In this document: positions 11,146 through 25,300 of the stretch, piece after piece
Layout of the letters: each line of letters opens with the position of its first letter
Numbering within the stretch: position 1 is the stretch's first letter
Made by a program: the position numbers and the translations under genes
Assembly (NCBI GenBank): GCA_026874595.1
Contig: CM049318.1
Location: 33,317,956-33,381,955 of the forward strand
Source: Sipunculus nudus
Lineage: Eukaryota > Annelida > Sipuncula > Golfingiida > Sipunculidae
DNA length: 64,000 nt
Direction of reading: 5' to 3'
Notes under the pieces: generated by a model
Seen by the model: only the letters and a program-made list of their open reading frames with translations
Database searches by the model: none
What the model was told of the DNA's origin: nothing

Positions 11146-13280
11146 GTGAGTAGAACTTTCTCTCTTTAGCATGTTTAATTTTTTTATCTACCTGAAATGA
11201 GGTCTGCACCCAAACAATTTGGCAGACCCTACAGAATTCCACCTGACCTCGCATGGTTATTTGTTCTAAGTTGTTAAACTTCTTCTCTCAGGCAGAAAAC
11301 TAAACGATTTGCCCAGAAGAGCAGGAATGTGCTGCAAGTCTTATGAAACTGTATGCAAATGACTTCTTGTCATCATAGGTTACCATTGTTATCTTCATAT
11401 ATGGAAATAATCTATTTACAGAGCAAGCCATCTAACATGAGGCATATTCTTGGTTAGACATCAAATGGGTAACGTTACAACTATCAACAGACTTTTTTTT
11501 TTTTTGCCCAGTATTAAAAAGAAAGGCTAAATGGTGGCATGATGTTCTACATTTTGCTGGTCTGGTAGAATTTTTCTTGTCTGACCTTGGAAGACATCAC
11601 ATCTGTACCTTAGGTTTCATTCTATGTCACTGGTCATCCATATAAGTTAAAAAATATTGAGATCATTACATTGAAAAGCACTTGTCTAACATTTAAGTTC
11701 TTGAAGTTGTTGACTCTGATCTGCCAACAGGCAGTTGAAATATTGTGCTACTTATAAGTTTCTTGTGATCTGTAAGTATTGGCTGGTAAACAGACATGCT
11801 TATTTATCGTTGATATGTTTTCAGTGAGAAGGTCACTGTTGTCTTTCACAGCCAGTTATCAGATTCCTAGCCCTGCCTGGGCTTTAGTATTTGCGTTTAT
11901 TAATAAAATGCTTAAATAAAACGTTATTCCATGTACTGATAGACTTAACTCAGTGCCAGCTCTTGTCACTTTAGCCCTGTAAAGACTGTTTGGTGAATCC
12001 CTGATATTTGCATATTACTGCATCACAAGGCTCTTTCAGGACCTGAAAATTCCCCGTGTTTGCATATCACGCCTCATGTGAGTGGCATCGTTGCTATGAG
12101 AACGCCAACACCAGTCCCACAGCTCCACCTGCTTGGTAACATTCGCACTGAAATCATGTATTCAGGTAATCCACCTTCGCATCCTATGATATTTCTCTGC
12201 TGACCGAATATTACGGTCCATGGGCTAAATGTAAGTGCATATTGTAGACACATTCGCATCAATTTTGTACTGACAGTTCCAGGAAAATTCCCCCTGCCGA
12301 GATGAACAGCTGGGAGCATTTGTCTGAACGTGTGTATTAACTGTCAAATTGCGACTTGCTAATCATTTTGTTTAAGGCAGCCGGTACATTTTGACTGCGC
12401 TCGTCGCGTGTGCACCTGAATATCTCGCACTGATTGGCTGAGCCTAAGTTTGTTAGGCCTACTTTCATGAGTGGTGGTCCGATAAACGTTAACACTGAGG
12501 CTGAGGGTTAAACTTAAAAGTCTTGCCAAACTCAACATATTAAGCGACGGCCTAAAAATATTATGACAAATTAAATGAGAATATTAGTAGCCAATTGAAA
12601 CCAGGAATAGGCTATGACTGGTTGAACCAAGTTGGTTATGAGAAAGATTCTGGCAAAGACCACTGCTGACGTCACTGGAAAAGACCTTAGTTCAGCGAGG
12701 CGGTGATGTGTGGCGCTGACCGTCCGGGAACTGGCCAAGATTACCAGTCCATGAAATAAGTGGGTCAGATACTGGAAAATTAGTTATACGAGTTGCAGCA
12801 ATATGGTGGTACCGATACTAAGTGCGATACAGCGCGGGAACATTTGATTTCTCTGTCAGAAGCAACAATTAAATCATAACTATTTCATTGACTGGGCCAG
12901 TCTATCAGATTCCCTGCTTGATCATAATAAGATACCATTAATGTATCCTAGACTTTGACTTTTGTACTTGAACTTGAAAGGTTGTATATACTGACATAAT
13001 ATACCAGTGCTAAAACTGCCAATGTGTAACTTAAGATCATACTTCTTGTCCCTCATGAACATTAGACTAATTTCCCCAATATATATTTTTCAAATCAGTT
13101 GTCTCTTCCTTGATTTTGGGAATATCCTCTTTGGTATTCATCTGATATATGTAAAATAATTGAAAATTAAACATACCAGCATGGGGCATACTGCATGAGG
13201 GGAAAAAAGGTCACTTCACCATAGCCACGGTACCTGATGGTGACCATATTTTAAAGGGCACTATTCACCTTCCAGGTATG

Positions 13281-13328
<48 letters not shown>

Positions 13329-16300
13329 GAAATATGTTCATTTATTTTTAAACATACCTGGTAGGACCCACATCTTTAAAAATGTTGTCCTGGCATTTTA
13401 AGGCAAACTTTTCATCCCAGACCTTCACTCTTGCACATATAGCTCACCTGCCAATAGAGAAAGATCCCTATTAATATTGGGGTAATAAGGTCAAACAAAG
13501 GTTAAGGTCACAGGAGCTGTCTGTTCAAAAATTTGTTTCCAGATGATAATTCCAGCTTGGATTGACTTGACTTATATATGGCTGACCAATAAAGCAAGAA
13601 CCCTATTGATTTTTGGGTCACAAGGTCAAGGTCACAGGACCCATATCTTTTAAAATATTAAGCATGCATTTTCAGGGCCTGCTTCCAAAAAATCTTTAGC
13701 CAAAATTTTAGCCAACAGGAATTTTCTTTAGCCATTTCAGAAACACTTTAACCAGCACTTATTCTCTGAATAATGGGAAATATTGATATTTAGCACTGAG
13801 CAAAATCAAAATATCATGAATTGATCATATCATAACAATATAAATATGAACATAAAAAGATGTTTGGACAGTGCAATTCATGATTATTCTGTGTGAATCT
13901 GCTTTGAACATTAAGTTATATATATAATCACTATAATTAAATCAACTGAAGACCAGTCTTTCTCGAAAAAAAACTTTTTATTTCACAATATTATGGTCTC
14001 TTGTTTTGTTCATTCAGTAAGGCCTAAAAAAATGTTCCTTGTTTCCAGTATCTAGACTAACTCCAAGAAAACCTAGCCATTCTAAAATTAAAATTAAATA
14101 AAAGCCTTGGGCCATGGGGCACGAAAAGGTCACTTCATAAATCTTGCACAAGTCACAAATAATTGAAATTACAGCTAATTATATCACAGTAATGATTAAG
14201 TTACTCGTTCTATGATCTTAGCATACATTATGTATAAATGTGTAAGAGTTACAGTGTGCATATTTATGAAGGAGATCATTGATTACCATGTACCTGCCTT
14301 CTTTAGTCAGGGTGGGGGTAATATTGCAACCTGGTTTCTCGCTCCTTTTTTTGGACAGAGGGACAACATGGGAGGGCCTGGTATATATACATTTTGGATT
14401 ATTTCCTTGAAACCTATGTGTGAATTAAGTTAATCTTAGCAACATCAGCAAAATCAAATAATAAAATAATCTTCCCAAAAGCCTGTTTTATATCACATGG
14501 TAAAAAAAATATTAAAAATGAAATAAATTCCCTACCAACCTACTCTAATTTTTTCACCACTGTATAAGGAAACAAAGAACTTATTTTTTAGGCCTAAGTA
14601 AGGGCATTGGAAAGATGCTTCTCGCCCATAAATTAGCCAGAGAGTATTTTGTTTCGCCAGATCTCCCCATTGCTAGCCATTGGCGAATTGGCGAATAGGC
14701 AGGGCTAGCCCTGATTTTAAGCCAAACTTTTCATCCCTGACCTTCCATCTTGCACATATAGTTCACCTTCTAATAGCCGAAGATGCCTATAAATTTTAGG
14801 GTCAAAGTTCAATGTCACAGGAGGCTCAGATACCTTCTGTCCTCAATTCTGCAGAAACAGAGGATTTTGGTTAACCCCATAACTTTTGAAATATAAATTA
14901 TTTACTATTTCCTTCAAATTTGACACAAAAGTCCCCACCAAGATGTAGGACAAGTGCAAACATTTGTAACCTTGGCCCTGGTGGCCTATGCCTTGTCAAG
15001 TGTCAATATATGCTTCAGAAGAAGGGTGCCTATTTTAGAAGGGGGTATGTTTATATGTCTAGGGATACTACAGCATCTCTAATGGCAGAAATTTATGGTT
15101 TATGTTGAAGCCAATTGCACATTTTTTGTAATCAGATGAGATCATTTTCCATTTGATCAGTGTTTCACCTGCACTTCCCCTATTTTTCAGAAGTTCTTGT
15201 GCATATGCATATATTTCATTGAACCCTGTCCACCACCCCAGTCTGTTTTGCCAAAGTGATGAAATCTTGGGAATTGGCGTAGCAGCAGTTTTCCTCTCGT
15301 GTTTGATCATACTACCTCTATTAGCCCAATCAGAACAATTTTAAAGGGACAAATTAAGTGATTGGCTATAATATTTAATAACTTTCATTTTGGAACTTTG
15401 CAACAGCTTCTCCATGGAGACTGAAGGGTGCCTGCACAATGCAACCCATATTATGCACATGTATGCACTCCAACTGGTTGTCAAAGATATTCAGAGGATG
15501 AAGTCAGCTTAGCTGTATCTTGTCCAAGATTTCCAAAATTGTTTCATTTGTAGTTGTTCACAAGTCTTTCACATCTTCTGAGATCCTGAGAGAGAGAAGA
15601 AATCAGACTGGCTGCCCAAAGCAACAGAGTTAAAGTTCACAGTGAAAATGATCAGGTCTGATTTCAGAGCACCAGATCTGATGACAAAATCTGCAGCACT
15701 AATGGTAGCTTTGAATGCACTCTTGCATTTATGTCAGACTGGTAAGCCAACTTTGTAATGACGTGTCATATGGGGAAATGCACTGCAACAACATTTTCCT
15801 GCCTTGAAACATAGTAATAAAGGTCTGTTAAGCTTCACGGCAGGCTACCAGTGATGAATAAACACAAAAAAAGTGCATGTGAACTCATTAGGTAAAGTGT
15901 AATGCCATCTCTTGATTAAGTCAGTTCCTGTGTCACATACACATTGTCCATCATCAGGTTACTTGTGCATGACATGCTTGTATGTATGCACTCAGAAATT
16001 CAATAAACATGCAGGGGGATTATCCAATATGCTGAATTACAAAAAGAAATTTCGTGGCACATGGTAGGCGTTTCTGACTATTGGTCTGCTTTATTTTAAG
16101 TGACAGCATAACTTTAGGCCATGAGGCATTGTAAAAAATGATTAAAAAAGATATTTGTATCCTTCTCAAGCCTAACAGTGCAGCTCCTGTCATTGCTTAG
16201 CAAGCCACTTTGATATACATATATAAGAGAACTTGATATTCCAGAGTGATATGTCTTATGTCCCAAAACTGTGCAACACTGATGGTGCCCCTCCCTTGGG

Positions 16301-19300
16301 CAGCTACAAGGAAACATTCTCCTTGATTTGCCCCAAATACTGAATTCTTTCAAGGAAACAACAGACCTTGCTCAGTGTCAGTCACTCTTACCCTCAAGCA
16401 TGGTTATTCCATATTTTAGAGGACCTCACAACCACAGAGCATTGAGTAAAATTTCAACAATATAAATCCATACACAAAACATCTTGGATTGATTTTAAGT
16501 GGACTGAAAACTGGCAGTGCCACCTACAATCTATTTTGTGTTACATTTATTTGGGTGAAAATCTGCATGTCCATACATGTTTTATTTATCTTTACTTCTT
16601 ACAAAAGACGTGTTTGCCTGTAACATTATACGCTCTTTACACATGGCTTTAACTATAGGCCTACTCCCTATATCGTAAGCGCTGTTTGTTATGACCTCGT
16701 ATCCTGAATTGCTACACCAGAGGGGAGCACTGTATTTTGGTCCAATTAGATGAGACTTTGTGCTGGAAGACGTGGCCAAGCAAGGAACACACGGAGCCAA
16801 TCATGTTCATTTTGTTTTGAGTGACAGCTCATCCCCTCGGTAACCGTCTGAACAGACCACAGGCTCAAAGAGAATTGCCCCAGACGTGGTTTGCTTAGGG
16901 CCATGGGCACATAGGATTCCCGGCCGATGAGTTTTAATTCAAACGAAACGTAACAACAAAGGCTGCATGCACACCTCGCTGGCTAGTTTTAGTTCTGCAG
17001 ACAACAGATAAAGGCTACGGTAACACAGTTATAATGTCATAATCAAATCGGTCAATGATGCGAGAATACAGAGGGAGCAATTAAAATTTGACAGTTAACT
17101 CTCATCAAGCGGCGCTTGAAGCGCAGCTATGTGCAGAGCCAGGATGCCTGTCGAGTGTTTGTTTATTGGCATCTGGTTGGCTGCTTGTCACATCATAAGC
17201 ACATTTTTTTCAGCGGACAACAAACCTCCATCTGGTGTCTAAATATATCATAAACAGTCAAAGCTGGCAGCGTGAAAATCAGTTGCTTCTTTAGAAGCGT
17301 AAGATTTCCGCTGCCTTGGGAGTGTAGCAACATTAGTTTTTTTGGGTGTCCATCTGTGTCAGGTGTAGAAGAAAATTGCATATTTCAGTAGTGGTATTAT
17401 GAATTGGCCCTCATACACAAGACTGGTTTGCCTGCACGTTCAATTTTTTGCGGGTGTCCAGCTGTGTGTCAGTGTTGGGTGAAAATTACACATCTCAGTA
17501 TAGGTCAGACGTTTTGGCATAAAATTGTGTGTGTTTCATCAATGTTGGAGTACCTCTGTCTTTTACACAAGACTGGATACATGTGCCAACTGTAAGTATA
17601 ATTATATTTTGTATGATCTCATTGCTTACTCTGTGCATCTATTTTGAGTGAAAATTACTCTTCTCAGTGTCTTTTATCTTAGTTACCAGTACTTACAAGA
17701 ATCCACTGAACATTACTTGTGCCACCTTGTAGCATGTCAGTAGAAAGGGGGTTATGAGACAAAATCTTTATAAAACCTGGTGATATTGCCAAAAGCTGGA
17801 GGAATTTTGCAACTATGATGCAAGAAATTTCTAGGACTTTCACATCAGGAGACATTTGATGCCTCATTTAGTACATCTTTTGTGAACACTTTAAGTCGCA
17901 TGTCTACTACTGCCCATAGTCTATAATCTGTAACTTTGTGTTAAAAAGTCTATGTGGCAGCCTGCATTGTTCAACTTGTAAAAACAGTTAATATGATATT
18001 TGGTTGCTGTGACAACCTGTGGTTACAGAATCTTTGGTTTTAATACCTTTCAGTTATTGAAAACAAAGGGTACTTGTACTTTTCAAACACTTGCTAATTT
18101 GATTCAGTTACATATTCAAAAGGATTTTCCACAAGCAGCTTCTCCTTTGACTTGTACCTACTTGTGGTACTCTTGATGATTTCTGGGTATAGTCCTATGG
18201 TGACCATGGAAGGCCACCTCCTGCTGCAAATGAGTCATGCTGCTCATCCAGGAGAAAGTCACAGTGTGAGTCATTTTAGTGAATGAGGCTATATGATTGA
18301 CCTCTTCACATAAAAGTATACCCTTGTGAGTTGTGACTTCAGCTTACCTGGCACAATGGTGATAAACGTGTCAAGGCTTTCCTAAGGCTTACTTACCCTC
18401 ATCCTTTGTGCAGTCACCCTTGTTCTTTATAGCTGTTGGATGGTCTGGTTCCATGTTTGAGTATCTCAGCCTTTTCACCGATACTGGGGCTTCTGACTGG
18501 GAATTGCAGAGCTGCCGTCCCTGTGGATATAACATTAACAGTTTGCCTATATGCTACCCCTTCTCTGGATCTGAATAAGGCACTTGCTCATCAAAAAATG
18601 TGACACGCATTTGACCTTCTGTTGGTTTCTTTTTCTCTCAAGGGAATACCGAAAGAGAGCTTTCAGTTGTTGCAATTAATTCAGGTGCCACTGATTTTGT
18701 GGACAATATCACATTGCAGTTTGCACCCCTTCAGTGCCTGGATGGCTTAAGTCTGTCAAGGGCTCCATAACTATCTGACAGTAGTACAACCCTTGGGGTC
18801 TTCCATAGAGCTAGCATAGTTAAACTGAGCTGTATTTTGAAATTTTTAACACTGGTCAATCTTGTGCTTGAATGAAGTTGTTCTTCTCATCAGAGATATG
18901 CTGCCGTAATGCATATTTGTGGTTTCTCGAGGATCCTCCATTTGATCTACCACTGTGATGCAATCACCTTTCATACTTGTGTAGTCTGTACTGCAGTAAT
19001 CATATATGCACTCAGACCTATCAAAGTTGATCATCATGTTATTGTTCACTGACTCCTTGAATGCTGAATTTAATTCAGTCTGCAGAGCTTGACTATAATG
19101 ACATGCCTCCTTGATCTTAATGCCAAAAGGCTCGGCTACTTTGGTTGCATGCACAAAGCTGGAGATGAACGCTGACTTATTCTTTGTCTGTGTCCCACTT
19201 CAGCATAAAAAAAAAACAAAGGGGTCTGTGGATTGAGCTTTGAGGAACTCCAGACCTCGCATGCACAGGCTCTGACTTGGACTACGTACAACCACCAACT

Positions 19301-22300
19301 ATGATTGTTTGTGTCCTGTTGGTGGTGAAGTGTATTCACCTTCTTAGCTTTCCAGGTATGCCCATATCTTGTAGTTTTTTCATTGCAACTAAAAAATCCA
19401 TTTAATTAAAAGCTTTGCAAATTCAAGGTTAATCACATCTATATTTGTCCCTTTTCTTTCGAAAACCTGAGTTATGTGTGATCATAAATTTGTGCTGACT
19501 GAGACATTGCCAGCCTAACGTGAGTCCATCGGACATCCTGACATGGATGAAACAGTTCAGTGTCTTCCTTGGAAGATGCATTAAATTTCCTGTTTGCCTT
19601 CTCAAGTAACTTGATAAAGGTGCCACTAGCCTGTACTTTGCTTAGACTCCTTTAAGTGGCTCTTTTCCTTAGAATGGATTGTAAGAATGTCATCTGTCAC
19701 CAAGAGCTGAGATATTACTCCGTTATCCACAAATATCTGCCAAATGATGAACAGTGGCTTGTGTGGAAAAAATTTACATTTTGAGAAAGAAGTTTTGAAA
19801 CTTTTCAGATCTTGCTGCTTCTTCAAATTGTTTTTCATGAACTGCATTTCATGTCCTCTCCACCAATAGGGTACATTTGAATTCAGTGACCAGTGGGATT
19901 GCCAGTGGAATTATCAGGACGAGAGACTTTATTTTGTGTTGCATCAGTAAAGGGTCAAATTCTCATCTTGATTCTTACTTTATGTTCAGAGTGTTTGCTA
20001 GGTCTATGGTACAATATCTGAAGCTCCTTTTCAACATCTTTGGCCACTGCTTTCGTTTTTTCCCCGGCAAGCTGCAGATGTTTTCTACTGCAGCAGCAGA
20101 GCAGCTCTCTTATTTGTTGCCTTTGTCATATCAGATTTCTCTCTTCATGGGGAATCCTATTTCTAGCATGGAAGTGACAGAACTTTGTTTTCCTATGAAC
20201 CTGCTTAGTACTTATAGTAGTAGCTGAGAATCCAGAGCATATATATACTGTTCAACCTAAGGAGTACTGGTATATCATGTTTTATCTGAGATCTAAAGGC
20301 TGATGCCTTGTCTTGATACTCTAGGTCCTGGTTAAGTCCATCCAAGTCTGTATCCCTCACTAAAGAAATTAAAAGTTATCACGCACTACCCCAAAAAGAT
20401 TATCTGTGGTAACTGCTTTTACAGTAGCTGAATTATATCCAATGTTATGTAGGGACGGTGGAATGTTAGAGAACAACCGATCCATTGTTTCCTTTTGGTA
20501 GTAGGTTGTGTGATTTGCTGGAACAGAATTCCATGCTCATCTTGACGAGGTCACCTATCAATATGATGGTCCACTCTTTGAATGACATTGGTCCTTGAAC
20601 ATCCCTCTGGCCATTAAGCATAGAGCTGATTTAAAATCTTTGCAAAGCAGGATATCTTGGACTGGGTCAGAGTGCTGTAAAAAAAATCTTATCTTAGTTA
20701 TAATGGCTTGTCTGCGTTCAGCTTTAAGTGAGTAAATCAGTGTCTACCCAGTACATCATCTTGCTGATGAAACCTCATAATCCTAGTGATTTTTTTATGA
20801 TATTTGGAGTAGTTCAGCACCATTCCATTTTCAACAGCAAAGTCAATTTGAGGTAGATCGCTACTGCTGAAAACTCTGGTGTCAAGGTCTCTACTGTCAG
20901 TTTAGCATCTTTTGGGAGCTCCTTTTCCTGGTATCATATCATATTCACCATAGGTACTTCAGCTGATCTGCTTGGAGGCATGGTAGTAGCCTGAATTTCC
21001 TCGTTTACCTGAATTCACTGGCACCTGACAGGGTATTAAGAGTGATGGCTATCCATACTTCCCATTGGTTGCTGTGTTTTCTGTGACATGGCCATGGCCA
21101 ACATCTCCTGAATGTGAATACCTTCTGAAAAATAAAAAAAAACATGGGAATGTCTTTTGTATCATCCATCTGACTACTATTGGTGGTCTGGGGCTCCTTC
21201 AATATCCCAAAGCAGTGAAGGGATATAGTAACACCTCTGTTTGTGAGCTTGCCCTTCCATCTGTTCATAATATGGGCTGGTGGATGCATTTTAATCCATT
21301 TGAACCATTTGACCAAAACCTTTCATCTTTCATATATAGCTTACCCACCCACAGATGAAGTACTGTATCGATTTTTATTTTCACAGTACTGGCTTCTTGA
21401 AAAAGCTTGTTGATACTTATTTAGCCAAAGTTTTCATTCCAAACCTTCAATCTTTTACATATGGATCACCATAGAGGAGTAATCCTATCACTTTGAGGTC
21501 ACTGGGTCAAGGTCCCACTTCTTGAAAAGTTTGTGGATGCATTTAATGCCAAAGATTTCATCCAAAATCTTCTATCTTTCACATCTGGCTCACCAACACT
21601 CGTAGAAAAAACCCTATCGATAGTGAGGTCATGTTGTTAAAGGTCAAGATCACCTTGCTTCCTTGCCCTAAGTAAATGTTAACAGTTAGCAGGGTTGGGG
21701 CCGATAACAACGATCACTGTGAAAACCAATGAACCAAAGTGTTGTATATGATTCACAGTGATGAAAGTGGAATTTACCATTCTGGGACATAGAAAATAGG
21801 ATGCTGGTACAATAGGAGGCATAACATATTCTTGCAAGCGCATTCAGTCACATCCATGGTCGATATTTCTGTAATATTTGTTAAAGACCACTAATGCCAT
21901 TCTTGACCATATATTTACTGGATATGATGTGATGGAAAAGTTTGTTCATTAGAGCCTTGAATAATCCCTGGTTTCCAAGATAGCTGACATATTTTGACAC
22001 CTGTCTGCCAGGGAAAATATTCTAGAACATGATTTGTCAACTGTGATGCCAAATTGTTTAATATTTCACAGAAATAATCTCTTAAGTTTGTTCAAATGGA
22101 TCCAGTTTGGTGATTTTTGGGGAAGTTACAGGAAGCTGAACTTAATCATTTTGTCAAATAAACATACTGTTACAGATGTCTCTTTTATTGTATGCAGCAG
22201 TCTAACATGTAAATATGTGCAATGCTAGCATTGTCCCTTACTATGGCAGCGTCCTCTAACCAAGCCGGGCCGGCCCGGCCACGTGTGAACCCTGACTTGT

Positions 22301-25300
22301 AGAAACACAACGTTCTTTGTTTTAGTTTGTTCTTTGGTCGGTGTGTACTGTGTATCACGTTAGGTTCTTTGGATTGTTCTGGAAATGGAAAGTTCTCTGC
22401 TTGAGGAGAAAATTTATAAATAAGTGGCTGTGTTTAGAGGGAAGAGAACAGAGAGGAGAGAGAAATATTCAAACATACACGGAAGAGTGCGAATCAGTTT
22501 GTAGGCCTTTCCGATAAATGCAGCAGTTATAGATCTTCTTCGAATTTGTAACAGATTTTAATTACTACCCGAACTTCACTTTTGGATTACAACAAATTGA
22601 TTTTGTGATTGAACTGGACTGTTATTCTCTGGGAAGATTTATGTGACCTGTTCATCTGGATTATTTGCTTTAAAGGACTTTTTGTCGCTGTGACAGTGGT
22701 GGTATCCAGGTACTGTACACTTTATTTATATACTTGTATTGATTTACTGTTGTACTGTTGTTATTCAATGTAATTGTATGAATTAAGTGTATTGTAATGT
22801 TATGATTGTTTTAAGAATAAATTATAATTATTTGTTAACAAAAAACCACTGACTTCTTTATTCATTCCCCTAGACATTTCACGCTGCCTAGTGTTACTGA
22901 ATCTGTTTTTTTTTTTCATTACAAAATTTATTTTCGTCACAATTACGTGATCTGTTGATATTAGGTTCCGTAACAATACTTAAATTTAAATCTCAGAAAT
23001 GACTATCATCACTAAATTTTGTACAAATGTTGGTCATCTGACTCATATATAAATGAAATTGAGGTATTGGTGGTACCACCTGCATCAACCTTTTTTGTAT
23101 GAGGATCATCGGTCATATGGTACATCAACCCATAAGTGCTCAGGAATTGCAGGAGCAACCATCCCCAAATTTCATGCAAAACTCTGTCACTTATCAAATG
23201 TGGTGGGATTGAGCTTTTCGTGGCGCCACCTGCTTTAACTTACAATTTATGGGGGAAAAGCTAAAAAACCCTTCAAAATCTTCTTCTCTGAAATCAATCA
23301 GCCAAATAGTTTAATATTACACAGAAATTATCCCAGAGATCAGCTCTCTCAAGTTTGTTCAAATGGTTTGGGTTTGGTGAATTTTTGCCAAATTACAGGA
23401 ATTTGAACTTAGTCATTTTACCAAGTAAGCATACTATTACTAACATAACAATCACAGAAACAACAGAAGCTAGCATCACCAGGTTTTGTGCAAATGGTGG
23501 TCATATGACTTGTATTTAAAATTGAGGTTTTTCGCGCCAACTAGATCAGCCTATTTTTTCAGGCAAAAACCTCGTAATTTTAGCCTCTCTCATCTTCTAC
23601 ATTAAAAATCTTTTATGATGAAACTGTCTGGCAGAGTGGTTTAATTTTTCACAAGAATTATGGTAGGGTAAGGTTCTCTCAATTGTGTAGGAGCAAATCT
23701 AGAGGTCTAGAGTCATAGAAAGTTGAAGTTGGTCTTGTGGCCAAGTAAGACTAAATCAAACTGAGGGCTGCAATAGTCTTCTACTGTAAAATTGTTGATT
23801 CAAATTCTGTAACATTGCACAAAAATGATTCATAGGTGGCCCTTGTTCAAGTTAACTTAAATGATTTTTGTTGTCCATATCCAACTTATGTGTATGATAA
23901 ATTCCTGAATGAAATATATCTGTATTCTGATTTGCTTCCAATAGGCATCTGTTTTTAGTCTGAATTTTTTAAAATAAAACTTATGAATATGTCAGCATGA
24001 AAAATGCATTGAAGTCAAAATTTTTCAATGTATATAAACAGATTTGGGAACATGCCAAGATTTTGTCTGTATCTATAAAAAGCTTGGCAGACTCCCCCGA
24101 CTGTTTCAGATTTGGCAACAGGGCAAATTTCAGTGTATCTATTTATAGCTTTGGCAGACTGCCAAATGTATCAGATTAGACAACAGGTCAAACGTTTATT
24201 CAGTGCAGTAGCTACACCTTGCACCTAGCCACCATTGACTAAGGGTCAACTGCCTTCCTCAGCTGAGCTTGGTCAGCTGAGTGGACCCAACTCAAGAGAA
24301 GTTTGATGTATCGATCTGAAATTTTTAGCATGTCCTTGCATCTTTGATGGCTTTCTCGTACACAAGACTGGCATTGCTACCTACATTGATTTTTGCACAG
24401 CGCATGTCCCTTTCAGTCATGCTGGGCTATAGCGATGGGTCTTTGTCTGTCGTCCTTCCGTCCGGCTGGCCGGCCGGCCGTCCTTCCGTTAGCAGGGCAC
24501 AAATCATAACCGTAGGGGCTAGGGCCATGAACCCTATGCAGTCTTAGAGGTTCTAAAAAGATCTCCTTGCAAACCTGAAATTAGGTCACTGCAACCTATA
24601 TTCTCGAAGTTATGGGGTGTGTTTGCACCCCCCAGAAATAATTCTTTTAGCCAAAATTTTCATCCCAAACCTTCCATCTTTCACATACAGCTCACCTACC
24701 AACAGGGGAAGAACCATAATTATTTTGAGGTCACAAGGTCAAAGGTCAAGGTCACAGAACTCGCTTCTTTGAAAAGCCTGTGGATGCATTTTAAGCCAAA
24801 CCTTTCATCCCAATTCTTTATCTTTCACTTATAGCTCACCTACTAAGTGGGAGAAGAATCCTATAGATGTTGAGGTCACAAGGTCAAAGGTCAGGGTCAC
24901 AGGATCCACTTCTTTGAAAAGGTTGTGGACATATTTCAAGCTAGACCTTTCATTCCAAACCTTTCAGCACTGATATCGCTTCTCTGCCAACAGGGGAAAA
25001 GACCTGTTGATTTTGAGGTCAAAGGTCAAGTTCACAGCACCCTCTTCTTGCGTGGAGTCATTTTAAGGCAAACTTTTCAATCTATACTTTCCATCAGTCA
25101 TATATGGCTTACCTACCAATAGGGGAAGAAGCCTATTGAAGTTGAGTTCAAACGGTCAAAGGTCAAGGTCACAATATTGTTCTAAATGCTTGTGAACATA
25201 TTTCAAGTGAAACTGTTCAACTCAAACTTTCAGTCTTTCACATATGCCACATCTATCCATCACTCAATGTGATTCAAACTTCATATTTGTGGGTCTTTTT

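Noticed and set aside
19877-20227. 116-codon + strand open frame
   Set aside because: It lies antisense within the decayed LINE; hydrophobic composition arises from the reverse complement of a Lys/Glu-rich region.
22284-22975. LTR starting at TGTGAACCC (22284)
   Set aside because: Gives no target duplication; start at 22168 gives ATAC on both sides and agrees with the empty paralogous site.
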